From Paraburkholderia sp. LEh10 (GTDB taxonomy: Bacteria > Pseudomonadota > Gammaproteobacteria > Burkholderiales > Burkholderiaceae): a stretch of DNA of 64,000 nt. The stretch's first letter is position 1. Each line of letters starts with the position of its first letter. Of this stretch, positions 1-8,331 are shown one piece after another. The stretch spans positions 145,329 through 209,328 of the forward strand of contig NZ_JAGIPX010000009.1 in the NCBI RefSeq assembly GCF_017814945.1. Reading direction: 5' to 3'. Both the position numbers and the translations under genes were made by a program. The notes under the pieces are model-generated. The model was given only the letters and a program-made list of their open reading frames with translations. It was not told the origin of the DNA and searched no databases.

Positions 1-2
1 TC

Positions 3-542
3 GTGGTCGCGCTCGATAGCTGCACGGACCGCTCGGCGTCGATTGCGCGCTGCTTCGATACACACGCGCTGATGCTCGAAGCACGCAATGTCGGCAAGGC
101 GAGGGCGGCGGGCGCGGCGGCGCTGGTTGCGCAAGGCGTGCGCTGGCTCGCGTTCACCGATGCGGACAGCCGCGTCGCGGCCGACTGGCTCGTCGCGCAA
201 CTGGCGCTGGGCGCGGAGGCGGTGTGCGGTCCCGTCATCATCGAAGACTGGCGTCAGCATGACGCACTGACCCGCGACGCGTTCTATCGCGCGTATCTGA
301 ACGCCGACGGGCACCGGCACGTGCATGGCGCGAACCTCGGCGTGTCGACGCTTGCGTATTGCCGCGCGGGAGGATTTCCGCCGCTTGCGTGCAGCGAGGA
401 TGTCGCGCTCGTCGGGTTGCTCGTCGAGACGGGCGCGCGGATCGCGTGGAGCGCGGCGCCGCGCGTCGTGACGAGCGCGCGCCTTGCGTCTAGGGTGCGC
501 GGCGGCTTCGGCGACACGCTGGCGGCGCTCGGCAGGCGGTAA
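3..542 (+). CDS. Glycosyltransferase family 2-like protein, 3' part
   Basis: The frame is already open at the left edge, so this is the C-terminal part of a longer protein; the GTG at 3 is probably an internal codon. The visible 179 residues start with a segment resembling the V-x-L-x-x-C-T-D stretch of family 2 glycosyltransferases. They continue with an F-T-D-A-D-S motif (a DxD-like nucleotide-sugar and metal site) and an A-N-L-G-V-S/S-E-D-V-A-L pair typical of the acceptor side of these enzymes. It would transfer a sugar from a nucleotide sugar; donor and acceptor cannot be told. No membrane segment is visible in the part seen. The stop codon lies inside the first unit of an 11-bp tandem repeat. 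Confidence 0.7.
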   Translation: MVALDSCTDRSASIARCFDTHALMLEARNVGKARAAGAAALVAQGVRWLAFTDADSRVAADWLVAQLALGAEAVCGPVIIEDWRQHDALTRDAFYRAYLNADGHRHVHGANLGVSTLAYCRAGGFPPLACSEDVALVGLLVETGARIAWSAAPRVVTSARLASRVRGGFGDTLAALGRR

Positions 543-649
543 GCGGACGTTAAGCAGGCGATAAGCAGGCGATCAGCGGACGTTAAGCAGGCGTCAAGCA
601 GTCGTCAAGCAGGCGTCAAGCAGGCGTCAAGCACGCGTCAAGCACGCGT
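540..649. repeat. Tandem array of an 11-bp unit, about 10 copies
   Basis: Ten consecutive 11-bp units run from 540 to 649, with the core AAGCAGGCGT. The first four are more diverged (TAAGCGGACGT, TAAGCAGGCGA) and the later ones read CAAGCAGGCGT or CAAGCACGCGT. The first unit contains the TAA stop of the glycosyltransferase, so the array grew at the gene end. The period is near one helical turn. A short GCGGGC/GCCCGC inverted repeat follows at 656-672. No coding role is evident. Confidence 0.85.
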
Positions 650-695
650 CAACTGGCGGGCGTTAAGCCCGCGAGGCGGTCGGGATGCGAGCCGC

Positions 696-1331
696 TCAGT
701 TCCGGTCGCTCGAATTCGCCGCGTAGCAGGCCAAAAACATATCCGCCGACGACTCCGCGACTTTCTTCTGCTCGTCCGTCGTCAGCGGCGGCTGACCCAT
801 CGTCACCTGCGGCCAGAACGCGAAGCCTTTCACGAGCCCTTGAAGCTGCTGCGCGGCAAATGCCGGGTCGCGGGTCTGGAGGCGGCCATCGGCAGCGGCC
901 GCGCGTATCCACACGGTCAAACCTTCTTCGCGCTCGCCGATGCGCGCCACCATGTCGCGTGCCCGTTCCGGCGAATGAATGCCCGCCGCGATCGCGACGC
1001 GCGCGAGCGACATGAACGCGTCGTCGTTCAACAGGCGCAGCTTCTGCGTGAGCAACGCGAGCAACTGCGGGCGCAGCGGCTGATCCGCGCGATAACCGGG
1101 CGCTTCGCCCCCCGCGCTCGCGTCCCAGAGTTGCTGGAGAATCGCCGCGAACAGCGCATCCTTGCTGGGGAAATGGTTGTAGACGGTGCGCTTGGACACG
1201 CTCGCGCGCGCCGCGATGCGGTCCATGCTGGTGGCGTCGAAACCCGACGCGCGAAATTCGTCGATGGCCGCTTCGATCACGGCCGCGCGCTTGCGATCGG
1301 TCAGACGGGAAAGGGGCGTGCTCTCATCCAT
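696..1331 (-). CDS. TetR/AcrR family transcriptional regulator
   Basis: A 211-residue protein of usual TetR length. Residues about 12-60 form the N-terminal three-helix DNA-binding domain, with the helix-turn-helix stretch S-M-D-R-I-A-A-R-A-S-V-S-K-R-T-V-Y-N-H-F. The C-terminal half is the divergent ligand-binding and dimer domain. It is transcribed away from the metallo-hydrolase gene at 1412; the 80-bp gap holds inverted repeats that could be its operator, so it probably represses itself and that neighbour. The ligand is unknown. The family assignment is firm; the target is inferred from position only. Confidence 0.9.
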   Translation of the reverse strand: MDESTPLSRLTDRKRAAVIEAAIDEFRASGFDATSMDRIAARASVSKRTVYNHFPSKDALFAAILQQLWDASAGGEAPGYRADQPLRPQLLALLTQKLRLLNDDAFMSLARVAIAAGIHSPERARDMVARIGEREEGLTVWIRAAAADGRLQTRDPAFAAQQLQGLVKGFAFWPQVTMGQPPLTTDEQKKVAESSADMFLACYAANSSDRN

Positions 1332-1352
1332 GCGTTAATTTTACACTGGATG

Positions 1353-1387
1353 GTTTACTTTTCGAGACAATAAACTACACTGTGCAG
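1353..1387. promoter_or_regulatory. Candidate TetR operator region between divergent genes
   Basis: Two symmetric elements lie in the gap. GTTTA (1353-1357) and TAAAC (1371-1375) are inverted relative to each other, and CTACACTGTGCAG (1375-1387) is a 13-bp palindrome with one mismatched pair. Placement next to the TetR start suggests an operator; no binding data can be seen. Confidence 0.4.
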
Positions 1388-1411
1388 TCTACCTTCAACG
1401 TGACGGCTCGC

Positions 1412-2539
1412 ATGAAATCGATCATCGGCAACATCAGTCAGGTCTTGGGCATCGCGGCCGCGCAGCGCGGGCGCGTGCTGTCCCGCACGTCGCCGCAGCA
1501 CGACGGCGAGCGTTTTCGCAACGTGAAGCCGCGCCCGGCGGAAGGTCTCGGCAAGACCTTGCGCATTATGTGGAACGTGCTGGTCAACAAGCCGGACGGC
1601 ACGGCGCCGTCGGGTGCGCTGCCCGTCGATGCGCTGACGCGCGCGGACCTCGACGCCGCGCCTGACGGGAGCCTGTTCCGGCTCGGCCATTCGACGCTGC
1701 TGTTCAAGCTGCGCGGCCAGTTCTGGCTGACCGATCCTGTTTTCGCGGAGCGCGCGTCGCCGTTCAGGCGGATGGGACCGAAGCGCTTTCATGCGCCGCC
1801 CATCGCGCGCGAGGCGCTGCCGCCGCTGCGCGGCGTGATCCTGTCGCACGACCACTACGACCATCTGGACCGCGAGACGGTGCTCGCGCTCGCTGGGACG
1901 ACGGGCGTGTTCCTGACGCCGCTCGGGGTCGGCGACCGGCTGATCGCGTGGGGCATCGATGCGTCGAAGGTGAGGCAGTTCGACTGGTGGCAAGGCGTCG
2001 AGATCGACGGCGTGCAGTTCACGGCCACTCCCGCGCAGCATTTCTCCGGGCGCAGCCTGTTCGATGGCAACAGTACGCTGTGGGCGTCGTGGGTGATCGT
2101 CGATGGCGACCTGCGCGTGTTTTTCAGCGGCGACACAGGGTATTTCGACGGTTTCAGGACGATCGGCGAGCGGCTCGGCCCGTTCGACGTGACGTTCGTG
2201 GAGACGGGCGCCTACGATGCGCAATGGCCGTACGTCCACATGCAGCCCGACGAAACCGTGCAGGCGCACATCGATCTGCGCGGACGCTGGCTCGTGCCGA
2301 TCCACAACGGCACATTCGATCTGGCGATGCACCGCTGGCAGGAACCGTTCGAGCGCGTCGTCGGACTGGCGGCCGCACACGGCGTCGCGCTTGCGACGCC
2401 GCGCATGGGCGAGCGGCTGAGCCTCGCGTCGCCGCACCGGGGCGAGCGCTGGTGGCGCGACGTGACGGAGGCCGTCGATGCGCCGAAGTTCGCGCGCCGC
2501 CGCGCATCGTGCCGGCCAGCGGGGCAGGGCAACGGGTGA
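1412..2539 (+). CDS. Metallo-beta-lactamase-fold hydrolase (UlaG/NAPE-PLD-like)
   Basis: This is a 375-residue MBL-fold protein. The metal-binding H-D-H-Y-D-H motif is at residues 146-151, and further metal-ligand regions follow (F-F-S-G-D-T-G-Y and V-P-I-H-N-G-T). The order G-H-S-T-L-L, T-D-P-V-F, L-S-H-D-H-Y-D-H-L is characteristic of the UlaG/N-acyl-phosphatidylethanolamine phospholipase D-like branch. The natural substrate is unknown. There is no signal peptide. I chose ATG 1412; a GTG at 1382 is in frame but lies in the putative operator, and neither start has a strong ribosome site. A second, exported member of the same branch is at 40046-41263. Confidence 0.85.
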   Translation: MKSIIGNISQVLGIAAAQRGRVLSRTSPQHDGERFRNVKPRPAEGLGKTLRIMWNVLVNKPDGTAPSGALPVDALTRADLDAAPDGSLFRLGHSTLLFKLRGQFWLTDPVFAERASPFRRMGPKRFHAPPIAREALPPLRGVILSHDHYDHLDRETVLALAGTTGVFLTPLGVGDRLIAWGIDASKVRQFDWWQGVEIDGVQFTATPAQHFSGRSLFDGNSTLWASWVIVDGDLRVFFSGDTGYFDGFRTIGERLGPFDVTFVETGAYDAQWPYVHMQPDETVQAHIDLRGRWLVPIHNGTFDLAMHRWQEPFERVVGLAAAHGVALATPRMGERLSLASPHRGERWWRDVTEAVDAPKFARRRASCRPAGQGNG

Positions 2540-2690
2540 GGCTGACGGCTGAATGGGCTGCCGTTGCGGAGAATGGCGCGCATGCAACCTCACGCGAACC
2601 GCGTTAAGGTATCCCGTCGCCGCGCACTCTCCACGGCAAAACGTTGCGCTTTCAAAAACCGGCCGATGCGAACCCACGGAGCCTGATCAG

Positions 2691-3092
2691 ATGAGCGAAA
2701 CCACGCAGTTCTGGATGGTCGAGGGCGCACCGACGCCCGTCGGCCCGTTTTCCCACGCCACGGAATCGGGCGGCTGGGTGTTCGTCACAGGCCAGATGCC
2801 GACGTCGCCCGACGACGACGCCGCGCCGCTGCCCGAAGGCGTCGCCGCGCAGACGAAGCGCGTGATGGAGAACCTCGTGCTGGTGCTCAAGGGCATCGGC
2901 CTGAGCCTCGAACACGTCGTCTCCGCGCGCATCTTCCTGACGGAATTCAAGCGCGATTACGCAGCGATGAATGCTGTCTACGCCGCGCATTTTCCGCCGG
3001 GACGTCTGCCCGCGCGCACCTGCGTGGGCGTCACGGGACTCGCGCGCGACGCGCTCGTCGAAATCGACTTCATCGCGCGCCGTCCGGGTTGA
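2691..3092 (+). CDS. RidA/YjgF family protein (imine/enamine deaminase-like)
   Basis: A 133-residue protein of usual RidA size. The C-terminal signature L-P-A-R-T-C-V-G-V-T-G-L...A-L-V-E-I-D-F-I-A carries the conserved Arg that contacts the substrate carboxylate in active RidA proteins. RidA enzymes hydrolyse reactive enamine/imine intermediates released by PLP enzymes. The start at ATG 2691 gives the canonical N-terminus; the longer frame upstream is not supported. It sits alone between a hydrolase and a reductase, so its specific substrate is not indicated. Confidence 0.88.
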   Translation: MSETTQFWMVEGAPTPVGPFSHATESGGWVFVTGQMPTSPDDDAAPLPEGVAAQTKRVMENLVLVLKGIGLSLEHVVSARIFLTEFKRDYAAMNAVYAAHFPPGRLPARTCVGVTGLARDALVEIDFIARRPG

Positions 3093-3120
3093 CGCGCTGG
3101 CGTCGCCGTCGAGAAAGCCG

Positions 3121-4059
3121 ATGCGATACCCGGTCGAACTTGCCGCGCGCCGCGGCTTTATGCGGCGCGCGATGATGCTGCCGCTCGCCATGTCGATGCC
3201 GTCACTCGTCGCCGCTCAGCAAAATTCGCCGCCGCGCATGGAGCGGCGCGCGATCCCATCGACGGGCGAAGCGTTGCCCATCGTCGGCTGCGGGACGTGG
3301 CGCACGTTTGATGTCGGCGACGACGCGAGCGGCCAGGCGCGCCTCGCGGAGGTGCTGAACGTCCTCTTCGCGGCGGGCGGATCGGCAATCGATTCGTCGC
3401 CGATGTACGGCTCGTCGGAAGCCGTCGCGGGCACGCTGCTCACGCGGCTCGGCGCGCACGGCAAGGCATTCGTCGCGACCAAGGTCTGGACCCAGGGGCG
3501 CGAAGCGGGCATCGCGCAAATGGAAGGGTCGATGCGCCGCCTGCAACAGCCGCGCATCGATCTGATGCAGGTACACAACCTCGTCGACTGGCGCACGCAG
3601 CTTGCAACGCTGCGCGACTGGAAAGCGCGTGGGCGCATCCGCTACATCGGCATTACGCACTACACGTCGAGTGCTTTCGATCAAGTCGCGAGCGTGATGC
3701 GCAGCGAGAAGCCCGACTTCGTGCAGATCAACTACGCCGCCGACGACCGCGACGCCGAACAGCGCATCCTGCCGCTCGCGCGTGATCTCGGCATCGGCGT
3801 CGTGATCAATCAGCCGTTCGGCGGCGGCGGGCTGCTGTCGCGCGTCGGCAAGCAGCCGCTGCCCGCGTGGGCAGCCGAGATCGGCTGCGCGACATGGGCG
3901 CAGGTGCTGCTCAAATTCGTGCTCGCGCAACCGGCCGTGACGGTCGTGATTCCCGGCACGGGACGCCCCGAATACATGGCCGATAACGTGCGCGCCGGCG
4001 TCGGGCCGTATCCGGACAAGGCGATGTGCTCGCGCATCGTGGAAGCCGTCGGCGGCTGA
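3121..4059 (+). CDS. Exported aldo/keto reductase
   Basis: A 312-residue protein with an N-terminal export signal (residues about 9-32, A-R-R-G-F-M-R-R followed by a hydrophobic stretch ending in V-A-A-Q-Q). The twin Arg plus Phe pattern suggests Tat export. The aldo/keto reductase tetrad is visible: Asp and Tyr in A-I-D-S-S-P-M-Y-G-S-S-E, Lys in V-A-T-K-V-W, and His in L-M-Q-V-H-N-L. A Tat signal fits an NADP(H) enzyme folded in the cytoplasm. The substrate is unknown. It is 28 bp downstream of the RidA gene and may be co-transcribed. Alternative start: the Met at residue 14. Confidence 0.85.
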   Translation: MRYPVELAARRGFMRRAMMLPLAMSMPSLVAAQQNSPPRMERRAIPSTGEALPIVGCGTWRTFDVGDDASGQARLAEVLNVLFAAGGSAIDSSPMYGSSEAVAGTLLTRLGAHGKAFVATKVWTQGREAGIAQMEGSMRRLQQPRIDLMQVHNLVDWRTQLATLRDWKARGRIRYIGITHYTSSAFDQVASVMRSEKPDFVQINYAADDRDAEQRILPLARDLGIGVVINQPFGGGGLLSRVGKQPLPAWAAEIGCATWAQVLLKFVLAQPAVTVVIPGTGRPEYMADNVRAGVGPYPDKAMCSRIVEAVGG

Positions 4060-4116
4060 GCCAGTGCGTCGTGCGCGCAACCGGCGAACCGCGCAAAGGC
4101 CTGGCAACGCGACACC

Positions 4117-4863
4117 TCATGAAGCGGACGACGCGGACGCTTTCAGCAAGACGGGATCGCTGCGATAGGTGTCCGGGAACATCTTTTTCAGGTAATCGAT
4201 CTTCGGCAGGTCGTTGATCATGATGTACGGCGACTCCGGATGCAGCACGAGGTAATTCTGGTGGTACTGCTCGGCCGGATAGAAGCCCTTGAAGTCCTCG
4301 ACCTTCGTGACGATCGGCGCGGAGAACACTTTCGCGCCGCTCAGCTGCGCGATATAGGCCTGCGCGATGCTGCGCTGTTCGGCGTTCTGCGGGAACACGG
4401 CGGAGCGGTATTGCGTACCGTGATCCGGGCCCTGGTAGTTCAGTTGCGTCGGGTTGTGCGCGACGGAGAAGAAAATCTGCAGCAGGCGGCCGTATGTAAC
4501 TTGCGTCGGGTCATAGGTGATCTGCACCGATTCCGCGTGCCCCGTGTCGCCGCCGCTGACGGTCTCGTACTGCGCGGTGCTGGCCGCGCCGCCCGTGTAG
4601 CCCGACGCGACCTGCTTCACACCCTTCACATGCTCGTACACGCCCTGAACGCCCCAGAAGCAGCCGCCCGCGAAGACGGCCGTTTCCGTGTGCGCGCTGC
4701 CTGCTTTTTCGTCCTGTGCGGGCGGCGGAATTTTCACAGCCTGTTCCGCCAGCGCGCCGTGCTGCCACACGAGCGCGCCCGCGCCGAGCGCGACGAGCGC
4801 CGCGATTCTGCCCGCTGACGTGCGGGTCCAGCCGAATGCGCCTGCGATGAGTTTCTTGTCCAC
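4117..4863 (-). CDS. msrA: Peptide-methionine (S)-S-oxide reductase, exported or membrane-anchored
   Basis: A 248-residue MsrA. The catalytic motif G-C-F-W-G is at residues 67-71 (Cys68 nucleophile), followed by G-Y-T-G-G and Q-Y-R-S-A-V-F. An N-terminal hydrophobic segment (about residues 20-40) ends in A-L-A-E, so the enzyme should act outside the cytoplasm, which is unusual for MsrA. I chose GTG 4863 because GAGGA lies 9 nt upstream; a TTG at 4884 is also in frame. It is the last gene of a three-gene unit msrB-dipZ-msrA, in which the DipZ-like protein can supply reducing power. The gap to dipZ is 37 bp. Confidence 0.92.
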   Translation of the reverse strand: MDKKLIAGAFGWTRTSAGRIAALVALGAGALVWQHGALAEQAVKIPPPAQDEKAGSAHTETAVFAGGCFWGVQGVYEHVKGVKQVASGYTGGAASTAQYETVSGGDTGHAESVQITYDPTQVTYGRLLQIFFSVAHNPTQLNYQGPDHGTQYRSAVFPQNAEQRSIAQAYIAQLSGAKVFSAPIVTKVEDFKGFYPAEQYHQNYLVLHPESPYIMINDLPKIDYLKKMFPDTYRSDPVLLKASASSAS

Positions 4864-4900
4864 GGTGGTAGTTCCTCGAATCAAAGAAGAGTGATATCGG

Positions 4901-6745
4901 TCAGCCGAAGGTGAACGCGTAGGCCTCGACGCCCGGATCGAGAAATTCGATCGCGAAGGTGTGGTCGGTCACGTCGCCCGTCTGACGCACGAGCTGATAC
5001 AGCCGCTGCCCTGTGACGACACCCGAGCCGTCGGCGCTCACGTCGGTGCCGTGCGCGTTGCCGGGCGCGGCGCCGTCGATGCTGACGCGAAAGCGCACCG
5101 GCTTGCCGTTCGCGCCGGGACCGAGCACCAGATGCAGGTCGCGCGCATGAAAGCGATAGACGATGCTGCCGTTCGGCGCGGTGAGCGTCGCGTGCTCGGC
5201 GCCCACTTTCCACGTGCCCGCGAGGCCCCAGTCGTTGACATCGGGATGGGTCGGCGCGGCATACGTATGCACGCGGTTCTCGGCTTCGCCGCCCGGCGAC
5301 GCGAAGTTCTCGGCGCGCGCGTAGCCGAGATAGGTTTCCGGCGACCGCATGTCGTTGCCGTCGGCGGCCGCCTCGACGCCGCCCGCGTGCTGCGTGAGAC
5401 CCGTCGCCACTTTTGCGGCCTCCGCATGTCCCGCTTCCGCCAGCAGTTGCTGGATGACCTTTTCCGACTGCTCGTATTCGCCTTCGCCGAAATGATGGTG
5501 GCGAATCCGGCCCTGCGCATCGACGAAGTAGTGCGCCGGCCAGTACTGGTTGTCGAACGCGCGCCAGATCGCGTAGTTGTTGTCGATCGCGACCGGGTAG
5601 TCGACGCCGAGATCGTGTGTGGCCTTCTTCACGTTGTCGATATTGCGCTCGAAGGCGAACTCCGGCGCGTGCACGCCGATCACGACGAGACCCATGTCAC
5701 GGTACTTCTGCGACCACGCTTTCACATACGGCAGCGTGCGCAGGCAGTTGATGCACGAGTAGGTCCAGAAATCGACGAGCACGACCTTGCCGCGCAACTG
5801 CTCAGCCGTGAGCGGGGGTGAGTTCAACCATTGGACGGCGCCCGCCAGCGGCGGCAGCGTGCCTTCGACGGGCAGCGCCGCAGCCGCGCTCGACGCGCGC
5901 ATCATCGCGCCTTCGGCGGGCGCTGCGTTCGTGTCGGCGTGACGCGTATCGGCGGCCTGCGTCATCGCCGGGGCGTTCGCGGACAGCGTCGCGCCGCCCG
6001 TGCCTTTGGAAGGCGACAGCGTGTCGACGAGCCGCTGCTCGATGCCGCTCGTCGCCACCGTCGAGACCTTCGCGAGCACGCCCGTATCGAAACCGAGCGC
6101 GATCGCGGCGACGCCCGCCAGCATCGCGACGCCGATGCCGCGCCGCACCCATTCGCCCGCGCCGAGCGAGCGCTTCATCGCGGCGAAGACCTTGCCGCCG
6201 ATCAGCAGCGCGACGGCGAGCGAGGTCGCCGCGCCCGCCGCGTAAGCGAGCAGCAGCAGCGTCGTGCCGGCGCTCGCGCCGCGCAGCGCCGCGCCCGTCA
6301 GCACGAGGCCGAGGATCGGGCCCGCGCAAGGCGCCCACAGCAGGCCCGTCGCGATGCCGAGCACGAACGACGCGCCGACGCGCCGCAGCGGACCTTGCGC
6401 CGCGCCGTCCGCCTGCGCGAGCGCGGACAGCCGGTTGCCCGCGCTGACGAGCGGGTGCATCAGCCGGTCGGCGAAGCGCGGCATCAGGAGCGTCACGCCG
6501 AATACGGCGAGCAGCACGATCGCGAGCCAGCGGCCATACTGGTTCGCCTGGGTGACCCAGCCGCCGCCGACGGCCGCGAGCGTCGCGACGAGTGCGAAGG
6601 TGAGCGCCATGCCCGCGAGCAGCGGCAGGCCGCTGCGCACGAACGGCTGGTCGGCGCGCGCGAAAACGAAGGGCAGCACGGGCAGGATGCACGGACTCAG
6701 GATCGTGAGCGCGCCGCCGAGATAAGCGAGGACGATGAGGAGCAT
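4901..6745 (-). CDS. DipZ-like CcdA/thioredoxin fusion, thiol-disulfide exporter
   Basis: This 614-residue protein has two parts. Residues 1-220 form a CcdA/DsbD-beta type membrane domain with several hydrophobic segments and the paired redox Cys of S-P-C-I-L-P (Cys19) and W-A-P-C-A-G-P (Cys140). After a linker comes a thioredoxin/TlpA domain with the motif C-I-N-C at 331-334, followed by a C-terminal beta-rich DipZ extension. It should carry electrons from cytoplasmic thioredoxin across the membrane to periplasmic targets. It lies between two exported methionine-sulfoxide reductases, so they are its probable clients. The motif is C-I-N-C, as in DipZ, rather than the common C-G-P-C. Confidence 0.9.
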   Translation of the reverse strand: MLLIVLAYLGGALTILSPCILPVLPFVFARADQPFVRSGLPLLAGMALTFALVATLAAVGGGWVTQANQYGRWLAIVLLAVFGVTLLMPRFADRLMHPLVSAGNRLSALAQADGAAQGPLRRVGASFVLGIATGLLWAPCAGPILGLVLTGAALRGASAGTTLLLLAYAAGAATSLAVALLIGGKVFAAMKRSLGAGEWVRRGIGVAMLAGVAAIALGFDTGVLAKVSTVATSGIEQRLVDTLSPSKGTGGATLSANAPAMTQAADTRHADTNAAPAEGAMMRASSAAAALPVEGTLPPLAGAVQWLNSPPLTAEQLRGKVVLVDFWTYSCINCLRTLPYVKAWSQKYRDMGLVVIGVHAPEFAFERNIDNVKKATHDLGVDYPVAIDNNYAIWRAFDNQYWPAHYFVDAQGRIRHHHFGEGEYEQSEKVIQQLLAEAGHAEAAKVATGLTQHAGGVEAAADGNDMRSPETYLGYARAENFASPGGEAENRVHTYAAPTHPDVNDWGLAGTWKVGAEHATLTAPNGSIVYRFHARDLHLVLGPGANGKPVRFRVSIDGAAPGNAHGTDVSADGSGVVTGQRLYQLVRQTGDVTDHTFAIEFLDPGVEAYAFTFG

Positions 6746-6796
6746 GATGGTTTGCGTGGTTGTTTGTGCGAATCGGGAAAGCGTCGGGCCGACGCG

Positions 6797-7312
6797 TCAG
6801 ACGGCGCGCGGCGTGAAGGTCATCGCGAGGCCGTTCATGCAGTAGCGCAGGCCTGTGGGCTTCGGGCCGTCGTCGAATACGTGACCCAGGTGGCCGCCGC
6901 AGCGGCGGCAGTGGACTTCCGTGCGCAGCATGCCCCACGAAGCGTCTTCGCGCGTCGCGACGGCGTGATCGAGCGGCGCCCAGAAGCTCGGCCAGCCCGT
7001 GTGACTGTCGAACTTTGTTTGCGACGAGAAGAGTTCGAGCTTGCAACCCGCGCACGCGAACACGCCGCTGCGGTGCTCGTCGTTCAGCGGGCTGCTGAAC
7101 GGGCGCTCGGTGCCTTCCTCGCGCAGCACGTGGTATTGCGCGGGCGTGAGAAGCTCACGCCATTGCGCATCCGGATGCGTGACCTCGAAGCGCTCGGGCA
7201 CGCCGCTCGCCGCGTCCGGCGCGCCTGCTGCGAATGCGCGCCAGTGCGCGAGCGCGGCCAGCGCGGCGAGCGCGCCGCCACCCGACAACAGAAACCCCCT
7301 GCGGCTTTTCAT
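6797..7312 (-). CDS. msrB: Peptide-methionine (R)-S-oxide reductase with Tat signal
   Basis: A 171-residue MsrB. The N-terminus S-R-R-G-F-L-L-S plus an Ala/Leu-rich stretch ending in A-F-A-A-G is a clear twin-arginine signal. The mature domain has two zinc-binding CxxC pairs (Cys87/90 and Cys135/138), the G-W-P-S-F-W motif and the catalytic Cys158 in R-Y-C-M-N. The Tat route is sensible because the zinc site can be loaded before export. It is the first gene of the unit with dipZ (51 bp downstream) and msrA. The longer upstream frame was rejected because it would bury the signal peptide. Confidence 0.94.
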   Translation of the reverse strand: MKSRRGFLLSGGGALAALAALAHWRAFAAGAPDAASGVPERFEVTHPDAQWRELLTPAQYHVLREEGTERPFSSPLNDEHRSGVFACAGCKLELFSSQTKFDSHTGWPSFWAPLDHAVATREDASWGMLRTEVHCRRCGGHLGHVFDDGPKPTGLRYCMNGLAMTFTPRAV

Positions 7313-7599
7313 CGTGTGCTCCTTCGTGCTGCTCGATTGAACATGGCTGTAGCGTAAGTCCGCCGAGGTATCCGGGTCCTCACGGAAACTTAAATTAATT
7401 GTGATAACCCGGACGCTGAAAATTCTGCACAATGCTTGGGTCGGTTCGCATGCACGTGTCGCCTGCGCACTGGCTTCAGAGCGGTGAACGTTGCATTGCA
7501 GCGTTTATTCCTCGTTTATTCGTGATTCCCGCCCGCTGCTGCGTTTGCTGGCAGCGGGGTCCAGCGGACCTTCGCGGCCGCGCCCATACCAGCGAGCAG

Positions 7600-8331
7600 A
7601 TGGACCATCCGAAGCGCGTACTGATCGTCGAAGACGATGTCGATATAGCGAATGTGCTCAGCCTGCATCTGCGGGACGAGCGCTACGAGGTCGTTCACAG
7701 CGCCGACGGCAACGAAGGGCTGCGGCTGCTCGAACAGGGCAACTGGGACGCGCTGATCCTCGATCTGATGCTGCCGGGCGTGGACGGCCTCGAGATTTGC
7801 CGGCGCGCCCGCGCGATGGCGCGCTATACGCCGATCATCATCACGAGCGCGCGTTCAAGCGAAGTGCACCGGATACTCGGGCTCGAACTCGGCGCGGACG
7901 ACTATCTCGCGAAGCCGTTTTCCGTGCTCGAACTGGTTGCGCGCGTGAAGGCGCTGTTGCGGCGCGCCGATGCAATGGCGAAGGACGCGCGCATGGAGGC
8001 GGGCAGTCTGAACCTTGCGGGTCTCTTCATCGATCCGCTGACGCGCGAGGCAAGCGTCGACGGCAAGCGGATCGAACTGACGCCGCGCGAGTTCGATCTG
8101 CTGTATTTCTTCGCGAGCCGTCCGGGCAAGGTGTTTTCGCGGATGGATCTGCTCAACGCAGTATGGGGCTATCAGCACGAGGGCTACGAGCATACCGTGA
8201 ATACGCACATCAACCGGCTGCGCGCAAAGATCGAAGCCGACCCGGCGCAGCCTGCGCGCATTCTGACCGTGTGGGGACGCGGCTACAAGTTCGTCGCCGA
8301 TCCGGCGGCGCACGACGGAGACGCGCTGTGA
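7600..8331 (+). CDS. OmpR/PhoB-type response regulator
   Basis: A 243-residue two-domain regulator. The receiver domain is residues 4-118, with acidic pocket Asp11/Asp12, phospho-acceptor Asp55 (L-I-L-D-L-M-L-P-G) and Lys in Y-L-A-K-P-F. The C-terminal winged helix (about 140-235) has the E-L-T-P-R-E-F-D-L-L and V-W-G-R-G-Y-K-F signatures. It overlaps the sensor kinase gene by 4 bp (GTGA), so the two are translationally coupled. It is divergent from the msrB-dipZ-msrA unit across a 287-bp gap. Regulation of that repair operon is a reasonable guess but nothing in the sequence proves it. Confidence 0.93.
   Translation: MDHPKRVLIVEDDVDIANVLSLHLRDERYEVVHSADGNEGLRLLEQGNWDALILDLMLPGVDGLEICRRARAMARYTPIIITSARSSEVHRILGLELGADDYLAKPFSVLELVARVKALLRRADAMAKDARMEAGSLNLAGLFIDPLTREASVDGKRIELTPREFDLLYFFASRPGKVFSRMDLLNAVWGYQHEGYEHTVNTHINRLRAKIEADPAQPARILTVWGRGYKFVADPAAHDGDAL

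Noticed and set aside
540..649. A possible CRISPR array
   Set aside because: The repeats are 11 bp and contiguous with no spacers.
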